DNA from: Proteromonas lacertae
Taxonomy: Eukaryota > Sar > Bigyra > Opalinata > Proteromonadidae
Length of the DNA stretch: 64,000 nucleotides
Reading direction: 5' to 3'
NCBI GenBank assembly: GCA_002245135.1
Contig: NGBS01000001.1
Location: 540,705 to 604,704 of the forward strand
Below are positions 23,860-37,713 of the stretch, piece by piece (within the stretch, counting starts at the first letter, position 1; every line of letters starts with the position of its first letter). The notes below the pieces were generated by a model. That model saw only the letters and a list, made by a program, of their open reading frames with translations. It was not told the DNA's origin and did no database searches. Position numbers and translations under genes: made by a program.

Positions 23860-24242
23860 CTAAATTTCATCTTTCCAATAAAAGACTTTATTCTTATAAG
23901 TAATTTCATAAGGACCAATATTATGATATAAATCATACCTCCATAACTATTTTAAAAAATAAAACAAAACATTTTCATACACTTGTCACTTCTCCACTTA
24001 CTGTAGTAAAATCAATCCACACATTTGTGCCTCTGACCGTTTGCTTTTTACATCCAACAATATTTATTAATCTAGCATTCGGATCTTGTTTTTGAATGTC
24101 TTCTACAGCTTCCTAAAAGAATATTTACATCATTATATACTCCTGCTGCTCTTTGACAATCTTCATCATCGTTATCAACCCATGAACCATGTCCTTGAGC
24201 ACTTATCAGTAAAATCAAGCAGAAAAACACAAAAAGCTTCAT
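23860..24242 (-). CDS. Secreted cystatin-like cysteine-protease inhibitor
   Basis: About 105 residues in three exons. A clear signal peptide (MKLFVFFCLILLISAQG), then HGSWVDNDDEDCQRAAG, EAVEDIQKQDPNARLINIVG and the cystatin signature Q-x-V-x-G (KKQTVRGTNVWIDF), ending YKNKVFYWKDEI. Cystatins block papain-type proteases by inserting the QxVxG loop. Introns: GTATATAATG...TTTTAG and GTATGAAAAT...AAATAG. Likely exported or lysosomal. A second, unrelated cysteine-protease inhibitor lies at 56.7 kb. Confidence 0.72.
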
Positions 24243-24333
24243 AACTTTCTTTTTCTATAATACAAGTGTAATAAATAGAAAAACTATTTTTATTTATTAC
24301 CACTATTTAACTTCTTCAGTTTGTTTTTTCTCT

Positions 24334-27300
24334 ATGGATTCACAGGATAACGAGGATCGATGGCTATTGTGTATTAATCCTGATGATAAAGGTCTATATT
24401 ATTATAATCCCAGTACTGGCAAACTCTCTTGGGATTTCCCAGGAACTGAATTTGTTTTTACTCCTGTTATAAATATGGCTGGAGATTCACCAGAAACTAA
24501 TGTTAGAATTAGTAATCCAGGATTTATATCTTTTTTCTTCATCTTTTGTTATTTGTGCCCCTTAATTAATCTAAGCAGTAGAAACGAAACATGAATTTCA
24601 TTCTAACGAAGATGATAGTTTATTAGCCATAAAACCAAGAGAAATGCTATATGTCTATAAAGTATCAGATGGATGGGCATATGGCCAAAATGTGGAAGGA
24701 AAACAGGGATATTTCCCAATGAGTTTTGTTAAACCCATTCAACCACCCAATGGATACGATGAAATAACAGAAAGACCTTATGCTCTTGATTTTACTCCAG
24801 CAATGACACCTAGTCATGCAAAAAGTATATATTAGTTATATTATATCTTTATATTTAGATTCTTCAAGCGATTCTTTCAATTTAGATCAAAGTGGTTTAG
24901 ATTTATCAGTATATGCTGACTCAGGATATAGTACACCTGTAATGAAAGGCCAATCCACTATGAGCAACACTCCTATCTCACTTTTTTCAGCATTATGTCA
25001 ACATTTATACTCAGATCTAGCTACAGATATAGATATTGAAGAATATGATATATTAAAATACAGTCAAATGTATTTCAACAGAAAAGGTAATAAACCAAGA
25101 GAATTAACCTATAATCACAAACCAATTATTCAATCCATCACTCCATTATCTATAGATAAAGAAAGAAAAGCAATAGAAATGAATAAAAGCATCCTACTCT
25201 ATATGGGCGATATTAAACGAAATGGTATTATGAATTACTATGAGTTAAGAAAAGTGATTGTTATATCAGCTATTAGAGATGATATTGTTGATGAATTATA
25301 CTGTCAGATTATATGCCAATTACTTAATAATCCATCAGTAGATAGTATAAACAGAGGATGGGAAATATTTGTCACTATTGCATCTATGAAACCACCATCT
25401 GATTTATTATTGAATTATATCTTATCATTTCTAATTAAATTGTATAAGAAAGTAGGTAATATTGGATCATATGCTATGTATTGTATAAAATTACTATTAA
25501 ATTATGAGAAATGTGATGATGTTACTATGGATAAACTAGATGATATCTTACAAATTCAACTAAGTAGTGAAGGCATATTTAAATGCAGTATAGATGAAGT
25601 ATTACTATTAGAATCAAACACTCAATTATTATTTCAATATAATCTATTACCTCAAAAGGGAGGTAAATATGGTAGTGTATATGAAATAGCACCAAGTTAT
25701 AAATATTCTACACCATTCTTATCACCTGATAGTATTTATAAACTAATGACTAATGGCGGATTCTTATTGGTTGTTTATGGTAGTAAAAGTGGTAAAGGAT
25801 TAAGAACTAAAGAAAGAAGAGTTTATATAACTCCACAGTTAGATTGTATTACATTTTATAATCCTGTTAAAAGTACAGGAAGTAGTCAAACAATTCCATT
25901 ATCAACATTTTGTGGTGTATCTTATTCTAAAGAAGATTTATTAACTCATACTACCTATAATAGTAGTAACACATTTTCATCAATATATAGTAATAATAAT
26001 GGTGATTTTAGTGGTAGTTCTAATGATAATAATAGTGATAGTTTTGCATATAGAAGAAGAGGAAGCACACATGGAACATCTAGTGAATTTGAAGAAAAGA
26101 CATTTGTTTTAATTGGTACTGAAAAAGATAAAAGTGTTCAGATAGTTACTGGTTCATTACAAGAGAGAAATAGATGGATTTTAGCATTTAGATGTTATTT
26201 TGAATGGTATAATGCTATTGGTCGATGTGTATCCAATGATTTAACAGCCAATGATTTGAAAATATCATTTATTAATTATTTAAGAAAGATATTGAAAGAT
26301 CCGAATGACTTTTACCGTTGTTTGATATCTGGAGTTCCAGTTACTGTAACATTGTATAATAGCACTAATAATACTGAAGATTATAAACATACTGGATTAA
26401 TGGAAGTTACTTCAGATCTACAAACTATAAACCTTAAAACAGCTCAACAATCTATTGATTTACAGATACAATATAATGAAATAAAAGATGTCGTATTAGG
26501 AATACCAGATACTACAACTGTAAAAACAACAACTACAACTGGTGCTACACCTACTAATGCTGCATTTACAATTATAAAGAAAAAGAAATATAAGAACAAC
26601 AGTTTCTATATAATCACTAGAGATGAAAGTAAATCTTGGTGTGTTACATTATCTGATCGATATACAATGAATCCACTATGTTTATATGATGTTAACTTAC
26701 TTACACTGGGTTCAATATAGAGGTGATGGTATAAAAGATAAATCAAGTAATCAAATAAGTTTCGAAAATTTCATTCAAGAACCACTACCTCAAAAACCAC
26801 TTTCTGGAACTGTTCCAAAGTTTGTTATAATGTTAATCACTCGATTAAGATCAATGAATGTATGGTCATATCAAGGTATATTTAGACAAAGTGCTAATAA
26901 TAAGAACGTGGATGATACTTGTGCTATATTGAATCAAGGTTATTATGAGCAGTTGAATATATTAGATAATGCTTATATTGTTAGTGTTTGTTTGAAAAAA
27001 TGGCTTAGAGATATGAGTAAACCACTTGTATATTTAACTTTATAATAATAATATTAATCATTTTATAGATACCTGATGCGTTTTATGAACAAGTTCTCAG
27101 TGTTCCTACATCAGATGTACCGAATGGTGCTATAAATTTGGTAATGTCATTGCCATTATATAATAAAGAATGCTTATTATACATTATGAGATTTATTAAA
27201 GATTTAATTAGGTTTTCTGATATGACTGGTATGAAGGAAGAAGGTATGGCTATTGTTATCTCACCTAATATTTGCAAGATATCGTATATTGATTTTATTA

Positions 27301-27442
27301 TTATATTTATACTAGAATGAGATCTAAAAACACAGATCTTGGTGAAATTAAGAACTTTTTGGTTAAACTGTTGGGGGAAATTGATATGCCTCCTCCAGAA
27401 GAAAGATTGGGAAATGTAGTAGAGAATATTACATCTTCGTGA
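24334..27442 (+). CDS. WW-SH3-MyTH4-PH-RhoGAP protein (ARHGAP39/Vilse-like)
   Basis: Rho-family GTPase activator, cytoskeletal. Order: WW domain (RWLLCINPDDKGLYYYNPST, LSWDFP); SH3 (DDSLLAIKPREMLYVYKV, GYFPMSFVKPI); MyTH4 (KSILLYMGDIKRNG; DDIVDELYCQIICQL; GWEIFVTIASMKPPS; YAMYCIKLL); PH-like region with Ser/Asn-rich insert; RhoGAP with the arginine finger in YQGIFRQSANN, LKKWLRDMSKPLVY and EEGMAIVISPNICK. WW+MyTH4+RhoGAP is the Vilse/ARHGAP39 arrangement; the SH3 is extra. Introns at 24.55, 24.83, 27.03 and 27.29 kb splice cleanly. The junction near 26.70 kb changes frame and I could not find a legal intron, so there may be a one-base error. Confidence 0.78.
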
Positions 27443-27552
27443 TTTATTATTTATATATATACATTTAAAATTGGATATAATTGCGTTATTTGTTTGTTTA
27501 ATAGGGTTTTATGTGAAATACAAAATAATACATAATTAATACATAAAAATAC

Positions 27553-30500
27553 ATGAATTCAAATGTGTTAATTATCACAAAGAAGAAGGTGTCTCAAGAA
27601 GAGAAAAAGAGAAAAAGACAGGAACAACAAGAAAAGGAAGCTAAAAAGAGAAAAATTAAGAAGAACAAAGAGTTGATTGATAAAATCCAGGTATTTTATT
27701 CATTTATAATTAATCTAATAGAAGAAAAAAGCTGATCAGCAAAAGAAAATCGAATTAATTCAAAGTATTCAATCAAGGCAATTGAAAGATGTTGTTCTTC
27801 AGTCAAGTTCTGCTTTAGGAATGAAGAAAAGAACAAAACTGAAGTTAGAGGAAAGATTAATATTAAAAGCAAAAGAAGAAAGAGATAAACCTATACAATT
27901 AAACATAGAAGAAGAAAAAAAAGAAGTAGAAATAGTCAAACCAATTACACATGAAGAAATCGTTGATCATCATAACAAACTTAAAGAAGAATCAACCAAT
28001 TTTGGCAATTTAAGGCCTTGTTTACCAGAAATACCAGATGAAGAATTACCTCCTATAAATCCATCATTAGATAATATCTCCTTAGATTTATTGAAACCAT
28101 TTAATGTAGCAATAACACGTAAGCCAGAAATCATCGAATCTAGATCAAAATTACCTGTATGTCAAATGGAACAAGAAATAATCGAAGCTATTTTATATAA
28201 TCCAGTAGTGATTATTTGTGGTGAGACAGGATCAGGTAAAACCACACAAATTCCTCAATTTCTATATGAAAGAGGATTTGGTAATAAAGATAGTCCATTT
28301 CCAGGTCAAATTGGTATTACACAACCACGTAGAGTTGCTGCAATAAGTATGGCATATCGTGTAGCTGAAGAATTGAATATAGGTATAGGAAAAGATAAAG
28401 AAATTAGTTATCAAATTAGATATGATACTAAAACTGTTGGTGATAATAATATTATTAAATTTATGACTGATGGTATATTATTAAAAGAAATTCAAAGTGA
28501 TTTTTTGTTGAAGAAATATTCTTGTATTATAATAGATGAAGCTCATGAAAGAACAATTAATATTGATTTATTAATAGGTTTTCTTTCACGTATTATCAAA
28601 TTAAGAAACGAAATGGTTAAAACAGACAGTTCTATTACTCCATTAAGATTAATTATTATGTCTGCCACATTAAGAGTCAATGATTTCAGAGGAAAACATC
28701 TATTTGAAGTTCAACCACCAGTTATTGAAGTTCAATCAAGACAGTATAAAGTAAGTGAACATTTTGCAAGAAGGACAGTTTTAGATAATTATTTAGAACC
28801 TTGTAATAAGTTAGTAAGGAAAATACATGAAAGATTACCAAAAGGAGGGATTTTAGTATTTTTAACTGGTAAACAGGAGATTATTACATTCTGTAATGAA
28901 TTGGAAGAATATAATGATGAAATTGATAAAAAGAATAGGATGGAAGAAGAAGATGAGGAAGAAAAGAAAGAAGGAATAAAAGAAGAAGAAGATAAAGAAG
29001 AACAAGGAGAAAATGATGATGATGATGATGATGAAAATAACAGTGAAAGTGATAGGGATAGTGATAGTGAAAATGAAGTAAATAATGATGAAGATGATAA
29101 TATACTGAATAATGAAAATGATGAATTATCTGATGATGATATTACTAATTGTCCAAATGATAAAGATGATTATAATTCAGATAGTGAAGAGTTATTTAGT
29201 GATAGCGAATTTATAATTGACGAGGAAGATGAAGAAAAAGAAGATAATAAAACAAATAAAGAGAGTGAAGAAAAAACAAATACATCAGAAGATAAAGCAG
29301 AAAAAAATGATGATAAAAAAGAAGATAAAGAAAAAGAAGATATTCAGAAGTTATATATACTTCCATTATATGCACTTTTATCAGATTCAGAACAACATAA
29401 GATATTCACACCTCCACCTGAAAATACACGATTAGTAGTGGTAAGTACAAATGTAGCAGAAACAAGTCTTACAATTCCAGGTATAAAATACGTAGTTGAT
29501 TGTGGAAGAGTCAAAGAAAGAGTTTATGATTTTCAAGGTAGTTCAAGATTTGAAGTATAAATAGTTAATTTGTATTGTCATTATTATGTAAATAGATTCA
29601 TTGGATTTCCAAAGCATCTGCAAAGCAAAGGCTGGGAAGAGCAGGAAGAGTAGGACCAGGTCATTGTTATAGATTATATTCATCACCAGTTTATGTTAAC
29701 TACTTCCAAGAATTCAGTTCACCAGAAATTACTTCAAAACCATTAGAAGATGTGATATTACAGATAAGATCTTTAGGTATTCCACCAAATATACAGTTTC
29801 CATTCCCATCATTACCATCACCTAAATTAATGAATTTTTCAGAAAATCTGTTGAAGAATATTGGTGCTTTAGATGTGAATAATGTTATTACTGATTTAGG
29901 AAAGAATATATTGAAATATCCAATAGGATGTAGGTTAGGTAAAATGTTGGTATTATCCATAGAAACTGATGTTTTGATTTATATATTGTGTATTATTGCA
30001 GGTTATAGTGTTAGAAATCCAATTAGTATTGATGAAATTGATAGTATATATATATTCTTTTTTTATATAATGTTATATTTTTTATAGGAAAGTCATATAC
30101 AACTCATGTTTCAGATGATATTATTTTGTTGTTATTTATTATCAATTATATGAATTCTAATCATAGTCAGAAGTATTGTAAAGAACATGGATTAAGATAT
30201 CAAGCAATGGTGGAAGTAAGTAAGTTAATAAGACAATTATCTTCGTTATTACATATTAATGACAAATTCCCAAGAATCATTCCAGTTCCAACTGCAGATC
30301 AACAAAAACTCATTTTAAAAGTATATTTATGATGTTTTTATGATGTTTTAGATTATTGGTGGCGCTTATATTGATAATTTAGTTAGAAAAATGAGTAATT
30401 CTGAATGTTCACAATATAATGCTCAACATAATGATAAGAAATGGCCTTATATCAAAGGAATTGGAACAAAAGAACCGCTTTATATTCATCCACAGTCATT

Positions 30501-31159
30501 CCTAAAATATTCGTCTACTACAGAAGTATATATTTATTATATTTGTATATAATTAATAGTTTCCTCAATATTTAATATATAAAGAATTATTTGCAGCAAA
30601 AGATAAAGTATACATGAAAGGATTAAGTGTAATGGATGAGAATTGGATATTTCCATTATCTTATGGAACTCCTTTATGCACTTTATCTGAACCATTAGAA
30701 ACACCACAACCGTTCTACAGTAAACCAGAAGATAGAATATTATGTAAAGCAATTCCATCTTTTAATGGAATTTGGGAATTACCACCAGCAAATATAGAAT
30801 ATCCAACTGACAATAATAATAACAAAAAGTATTTGTATTTTGCAAAATATTTACTTGATGGAAATATTGTTTATCCATTCAAATTATTACATCCGTATAT
30901 TAGAGAGACATCTTTAATTACAAGGCTTACTACAAATAATATTATTTTGAATTATACAAGACATTTCATTAATAAGAAAATTGACACAAAAGAGAAGTTA
31001 TTGAAAATGTGGATGAAAGATAGGACATTCTTAAAAGATGAAGTATATAAATGGATTAATAAATCAACAGTTAAAATGTATAATGATATATGGGATATAA
31101 TAGTAAAAGATTATGATGAAAAACAAACTGAGGAATTCATAACTAGTTTGAAAAAGTGA
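27553..31159 (+). CDS. DHX37: DEAH-box RNA helicase DHX37/Dhr1
   Basis: Releases U3 snoRNA during 18S rRNA processing in the nucleolus. Helicase motifs in order: GETGSGKTTQ (I), TQPRRVAA (Ia), DEAH within IIIDEAHERT (II), MSATLRVNDF (III), FLTGKQEI (IV), NVAETSLTIPG (V), and QRLGRAGRVGPGHCYR (VI). A long acidic insert (about 130 residues of E/D/K/S, 28.93-29.34 kb) splits the two RecA lobes at the same place as in DHX37. C-terminus has the OB-fold part TPLCTLSEPLETP and WELPPANIEYP. Introns at 27.69, 29.55, 30.05, 30.32 and 30.53 kb. Start MNSNVLIITKKKVSQEEKKR. Confidence 0.93.
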
Positions 31160-31293
31160 GTAAATAAATTAATAAAAAGTCGTTTTATTAAATTTATGTT
31201 GTATTATGTTCTGTTTATTAGCTTGACAGAATGATTTTAATAATATGGTTTATGAAAATTTTTGAATAACCATAATTCTATTTTGTTGATTTA

Positions 31294-32212
31294 ATGAAGA
31301 GTTCACATGTTGAAAAATGCCAAGGTATATTAAAAAGCATTATCAGAGACCCATCATCCAAACCATTTCTAAAATGTACTCCATATGATGTTAGTTATTG
31401 TTCAATTCCATAATAGTCTTCAACCACTTGATTTAGCCAAAGTGAAAGAAAGGTTAGACAATCATCTATATGATTCGATGGATCAATTTGCCATTGATCT
31501 TTGTTCTGTGTTTAGTTCAACAAATGTGAAGAAATTATGTCCAAATCAATCAGTAATATGTCGTAAAATGCTGAAAAAGATTAATTTAGGAATGAGAAAA
31601 GTAGCTGCTAGTGCAAAGTGCTGTAAATGTATAAATTATTATATTCACCTAATAGACTGTCATAAATGGATGTATTCGCTTAGAAATGTTCGTAAACACT
31701 CAAAGATATGTAAATATGCTGTAACTGAATCAAATGAAAAAGGAAGTGTTGAACAAAATAAGATAGAATCTGAAGAAGAAGAAGAAGAAACTGAAGAAAA
31801 AGATACTAAAAAAGAAGAAGAAGAAAAGGAAGAAGAAGAGGAAGAAGAACAAGATGATCAAGAAGTAAAAAGTAATAACAATGAGATTACATGCTTTTTT
31901 AAGGAATGCGATTTAGAGTTAAAAGATGATGCGATGGTTGAACACAATTTAAATCACATAAGATGTGTTAATGCAATTCAGAAAAATGAAATGAAGGAAA
32001 AATTCATTTCAATTAATAATTTCGAGGAAAATTTTGATGTATGTGAGTTTAAAAATAAATTAAATGAGAAATGGAATAGTAAAAAATCAATTATGGCAGA
32101 AATGAATAGAAAAAAGCTAAATTATCACCCTGAACTGAAATGTAATGATAATACTAACAAATGGATTTGGCCTTACAGCATTACTCCTTTATCTCTTCAT
32201 TATATGGAATAA
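31294..32212 (+). CDS. Bromodomain-like protein with C2H2-like finger
   Basis: Residues 1-~100 follow the bromodomain pattern: VEKCQGILKSIIRDPSSKPF, then PLDLAKVKERLDNHLYDSM, QFAIDLCSVFSS and a final helix. The usual acetyl-lysine Asn after the 'VFSS' segment is not obvious (TNVKKLCPN). A Cys/His-rich part follows (KCCKCINYYIHLIDCHKW), an acidic linker, then a C2H2-like finger (CFFKECDLELKDDAMVEHNL). The first ~35 residues and the rest are offset by one frame around 31.36-31.41 kb with no legal intron; either the true start is the ATG-ATG at 31385 or a base is wrong. Downstream of, and tandem with, DHX37. Confidence 0.5.
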
Positions 32213-32321
32213 TTTAATAATTATCTCTATTTATGTTATAAGTCTTTTTTTTTTTTAATTCAAAATCAAAGAACATATCTCATACAAAAAACCATTACAT
32301 TAAATAAAATATATTTAGAAA

Positions 32322-33982
32322 TTATTTTTCTCCTAGCTTTTCAAGAAGATCAGAAGCAATTTCTTTTTTCTCTCCCTCTTGAATTGCTTCATAATATCTC
32401 ACTTTCTTCACTAATCTACTATAATCAACAAGAATAGCTAATAATCCTTCAGTAGTATTTACAATATTAAAGATTATTTGTAAAACAAGAATAACTATAT
32501 TTTCTTCATCTCGATCATCATCTTCAAAATATCTCATTATAATATCATATCCACCATTGTTAATAAAGTCTATTGCATTCTCTTCATTAATTGTTAAGTA
32601 TTTTAATACAACTAATATTGATTTGATTAACTTTATATCTTTAAAAGCATTTTTCTTAAAGTTACTAATCTCATTTTCAGAATTATTTGGAGGAGTAAGT
32701 GGAGGTAAGAAATACTTAATATATCCATTCAATGATTTCATTACTAAATCTTTATAATTACAGTCATTACGACAAAATACACTTTGTAATATTTGAACAG
32801 TAGCAAATAACATAGCGTTATTATCATTTGAATAATTCTTTAAACATAATTTTAATACTGATGTTAGATCATTTATCCTATATTTAAATATTTCTTGATC
32901 TATAATTTTAATAAAAATAGTATGAATATATTAATAATACTTTTTTCATATATAAAATAGAGTAGTGAAATAATTTCTAACAGCATGTCATTATCTTCAG
33001 TATGTTTAAACGATTCACATAAATAAAATATACAATTATTTTCACCAATCAAAATGATATTATTTGGTTCTTCATGAACTGCATTGGATATACTCATAAT
33101 TATATCCATCTTAGGATCTTCCATATTACTTTGTAATTGATAAATTGTCTGGAATATTCCTGATTTTGTTACAGTCATTAATTTATTTAATAAATCAGTG
33201 GTTGTTGGTCTATTTTCTGGGTTTGGATTTATACACCAATTAATACACTCATTTAAAGTGTCATTTTGGGTTGGATTTACTATATTTGTTGAATAGTTTG
33301 TAGCATATGACAATACACTCATACCTAGACAGTATATATCCATTTTAAATGTGTATTTTGTATTTGTTGGAGAATATTCTGGAGGTATGAAAATTTTGGG
33401 TTTTTTACAATGTGTTTCTACTGGTTCTACTACTCCATAAGCACCAATTTTATATTGTTCATCTTTTAAGAATATATTTTCAGGTATTAAGAAGTGATGC
33501 ACATATTCTCGAGTGTGTAAATAATCTAATGCTGCTGTACATTGGACAAATAAGTCCAAAACATTCTATTTTATATTATTTAATAAATAATACATTATCA
33601 TCAGGTATTACTTTATTTTTCATGTTGTGACAAATGAGAGATTCCAAATTTGTATAACATAATTCATAAAATAGGTATATATATTTTTCATCAACAGTAC
33701 AATCAAAATATTTTACGATGTTTGTATGATTTATTAACCTATAATCTGCAAACTAATGAAATAAACTGAAAATTTGATATACAAAATCAAAGAAGTGATT
33801 AGGAAATCTGTTCATGCACTTTACATTATATAATGTTTGTAAATTAGGTGTTTTGATAATCCTATCACCACTATCAGCAGTCACTGCTATTACTAGATTC
33901 TGAGCTGATAATCCATCTTCAACTGTTTTCTATAAAGATGAAATTATTGATTTAATGTTAATACAGCAGGCTTAGATCCCAT
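32322..33982 (-). CDS. Pseudokinase with helical-repeat C-terminal half
   Basis: Five exons: MGSKPA, KTVEDGLSAQNLVIAVTA, ADYRLINHTNIVKYFDCTVD, NVLDLFVQCTAALDYLHTRE... The kinase C-lobe is recognisable, but the catalytic HRDxKxxN is replaced by VHHFLIPEN and DFG by GAYG, and the N-lobe shows no glycine loop or VAxK lysine. PPEYSPTNTKYTFKMDIYCLG corresponds to the APE and DxW region. So it is predicted inactive. The remaining ~330 residues are ARM/HEAT-like helices. MGSK at the start could be N-myristoylated, though Ala at position 6 is not optimal. A scaffold role is inferred. Confidence 0.7.
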
Positions 33983-34126
33983 ATTTTTAATTTTTATTTA
34001 ATACAGGAAAATACAATTAAAAAACAGTCGTATTAATATGTATTTCATTTTTGACATTTTTTAAACAACAATACAATTCAAAAAATAAGATATAAATATT
34101 AAACAAATTATATTTAAATACCAACC

Positions 34127-37100
34127 TTATGATGAACTAATAGTCTTAACATTCTTCTGACATCTTCCTAACTCAACATCCATACACCTAGCAGCAAATT
34201 GTAAAGAAGATATAGTTTCAGAAACATTCCAAGGAGAAGGACTAATGTTCACAAACATAATAACTTTTGAATGTCCAGATAAACTATCTTGTAAAAGATG
34301 AGTTAGTTTAGTGTTTCTATATGGAACATGTTTATTTTTGTGTTGTAAAGCATTCATCACATCTCCTAATGCACTTAATGATTTGTTAATAGCTTGAGCT
34401 TCTTTTAATTTATCACCAGTAGCTCCAGTTTTAGAAGCTCTTTCACTACCAGCTAAATCTATTAAGTTTAATCTACTACTTATGTTCTGCTTTGAATGTT
34501 CATTATATCCTGATATATAGATAGTTAATATTAAATGAGAACGAGATGAATGTTCATTTAAATTATGACATCCTACACTTCGATTAGTCTCTGCCTTTTT
34601 CAATAAGTCAATTACTGTTGGATAAGATTCAACTTTTTCTTGTGAAATTCCTTCTACAAAATTACCTTCGTTATTTGTTCTGATTTCTAATCCACTACTT
34701 TGTGAAGTCTTTTTTGACCCTTTTAGTAAATCAACAATTGTTTCATTATAGATTTCTAATACACTTACTGAGAGTTGATAGGATGATTCTGGTTGTCTTT
34801 TTGCCATCTCTTTAAATAGTGAATTTAGTGCTTTGTAATTTACACCAGGATTCTTATGAGGTCCTTGCATAGTATATGTTTTACCACTTCCCGTTTGACC
34901 ATAAGCAAATATACATACATTATACCCATCTAAAGCTGAAGTAACAAATGGTGAAACATTCTCATATATTTGTTCTTGAGTTGATTCTGGATTGAACACA
35001 CCATCAAATTGAAATGGATAAATATAACCAGCTTTCTATTACCACAATAATAAATAAGATATACATTAACAATAATTGAATCTTGACCTGGAAAACTACA
35101 AGTTGATACGATATCACCTTTTTCTTTTTCTACTTGAAGAATTGGTCTTACCCTACAAAACACTCGAATATTACCTTTCATTTCAATTAATTCATTGTGT
35201 AACTTCTTTCTTAATTCATATTCTTTAATATACAATGCTTCCATTTCTGATAGTTTTTCTTGATACTCTTTTGCTTGTAAAGCTAAGGCATTCTATAATT
35301 AAAAATTTAAACATATAATAAAAATACTTTCTTTTCTACTTCAACTTGTTGTTTATAATCTAATTCTCTATCTTTTAGTCTCTTTTCTAATAACTCAATT
35401 CTTTCTTGATATTCTTTAATCTCCTTATTCTTTTCTCTTTCTAACTTTTGCAATTCTAATTTCTTCTCCTTTTCTGCTTGTTGAAGCACATTATTTAGTT
35501 CTTGTGTATGTCTATCTGAATTTTCTAATTGTGCAATTCTATTTTCATATTCTTTCATTAATTTATTCTTTTCTATTTCATATTCTTTTTCTATATTGTC
35601 TCTTTCTGATTTTGACTTTTTGGTTAATGTGTCAAAATCTCTTGTTAATTTCTGTAATTTCAATGTTTTTGAAGCACCATCTCTTTTCAACGAACTATTT
35701 TCTGACTTTAATTCATCAATTTGTTTATTCAATTCTTCTTCTTTCTCTGCTGATATTCCGTTATGTTTGACTTTTTCTAATTCATTGTAATATCTAGTAA
35801 TTGTCTCATCTCTTGCTTTGATTTCTGCAACATGATTATCTTCAGCATTTTTCATTTGCTCATCATTTCTTCTATCTATTGAAAGAGTTAAAAAATGTTT
35901 TATAATATATAATCTATACTTATATTTTCAATTTTTCTTTTCAATTCTTCATTCTCTTCTGTTAAAGAATCAATTCTCTTCTGTAGATTAGGATCTGATT
36001 CATATTTTATTATTACTATTATTATTATTATTATTTAAATAAATATTTATACGATTCTGTCTATCTTGTTCTGTATATTGATTATCTTCAGGATAACTGT
36101 CTTCTGGTGCATAAAACCAATCAGTTCCTTCTCTTGGGTCATTCCAACTACTTTCATAGGTTGTTCCATTAGTGAAATATGGATATCCATCTTCATTGTA
36201 ATAGGTATTATAACAATCCCATAAACCAGTTGTTTTGTTCTCAGAGTAGAATATATATGGAGGAGTTTGATATAAAGCAGTTGCAAAGTATTTGTATGGT
36301 TTATCTTCTTCTGCTGTTGATTCATTCACTGAAAATGATGGATTAATCTCTGGTAATAGTGATTGAGATTCTCTTCTCTTCTTATAATCTATTAAATAAT
36401 AATAATCTATTAATAATTCGTACCAACTTTATAATATGGTGCTAATATCTCAATACATCCTCTAGCATTATTCTCAATTGCTAAATCATAAGGAGTTTGA
36501 TTCTGGTTTGTCTTCACAGCAGGATCTGCATCATTACTTAGTAATAATATAACAATTGAATCTTTATTTCTTGCTGAAGCTAAATGCAGTGCAGTATTTC
36601 CTGAATTATCTTTTGTATTAATCTGTAAAGTCCCAACTACTTGAATTATGAATTGTACCATTGCTATTAAAATAATAATAATAATAAATATAAATAATAA
36701 TACAATAATGACCTTGTGCACTAGCTAAATGAAGTGGAGTTCTTCCTCTGTTGTTAGTCACTTTCATATCAGCTTTATATTTATTCAATAACTTCATTAT
36801 TTCTAAATATCCTCTTTCTGCACAAGCATGAACTGGATAATCACCTTCTGGATCAGGTAAATTCACAAATTCTTCATAATCAGATACTTGACTAAATATC
36901 ATTTGACAGCAATCCATTCTTCCATTCATTACGGAGATTTGTAATCCATTATAACCTACTTCTGGATGAGGATTTACATTTCCATGTTTCTGTAGACATT
37001 TCTGTAGTAATTCCATATATCCTTTTTGACAAGCTATTAATAATACAGTATCATTTGTATCCATTTCTTGATAATCTATTGGACATCCATTATTGAAACA

Positions 37101-37713
37101 TTTTTCTACTTCTTTCACATCATTCTTTCTTGCAGCTTTGAATAGATTTTCTTTCCAGTAAGTTTCAGTTGTTGGATTATTTAAATCTTGTAGTTTTGTT
37201 GACTTATCTAATTGTCTATCAAATGATGTTTTATGTTTGGGAGTACGAGAGGGTGATTCTACTTCAGTCATGTATTCTATAGTAGGTGTTGGATTTCTAC
37301 CAGCTTGAACACATCTCCATCCTGTTTGTGGTGGTAGAGGATTACTGCTATGAATTGCATAGTATGATGTACCTTCATCTCTTATTACCCAGCCATACTC
37401 ATTTCTTATACTCTCTCTACATAATATAAATCCATATGGTCCAATGTATAATGGTGCTCCATTTCTCTCAGTAGATATTCTAAAAACATCAGAAATATTC
37501 TCATACTGATATGACCCGCACAAAGCAGTAATTCCACAAGATTTTATTACACAAACTTTAACTGGACAGTCTGTAACTATCGGTGATTGACTCAAAGCTC
37601 CATTGGTCTAGAATAAGAAGATAATGAAGTGAGATACCAAATTTTGAACCCTCATTGACCTGTGGGATGACTAAAGCATAAAAACTAAATAAAAGTTATA
37701 CAACTAAACTCAT
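34127..37713 (-). CDS. Ankyrin-WW-coiled-coil kinesin-14 (C-terminal motor)
   Basis: All exons join in frame into one ~1,080-residue protein. Order: MSLVSSHRSMRVQNLTNG; a ~110-residue W/P-rich domain (NGAPLYIGPYGFILC; GWVIRDEGTSYYA; PLPPQTGWRCVQAG); ankyrin repeats (NDTVLLIACQKGYMELLQ; DYPVHACAERGYLEIMKLL; GRTPLHLASAQGH; GNTALHLASARNKDSIVILL); a WW-like segment (TGLWDCYNTYYNEDGYPYF); ~350 residues of coiled coil; then a kinesin motor with the kinesin-14 neck (MKGNIRVFCRVRP), P-loop GQTGSGKT, switch I NEHSSRSH, switch II DLAGSE. Minus-end-directed motor expected. Introns at about 37.68, 37.62, 36.69, 36.40, 36.03, 35.90, 35.31 and 35.05 kb, all GTA...TAG-type. Ankyrin plus WW on a kinesin-14 is unusual. 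Confidence 0.82.

Noticed and set aside
36000-37595. Separate ankyrin and WW genes upstream of the kinesin
   Set aside because: Every junction to the kinesin coiled coil can be spliced in frame with GTA...TAG-type introns, and no start codon context is seen between them.
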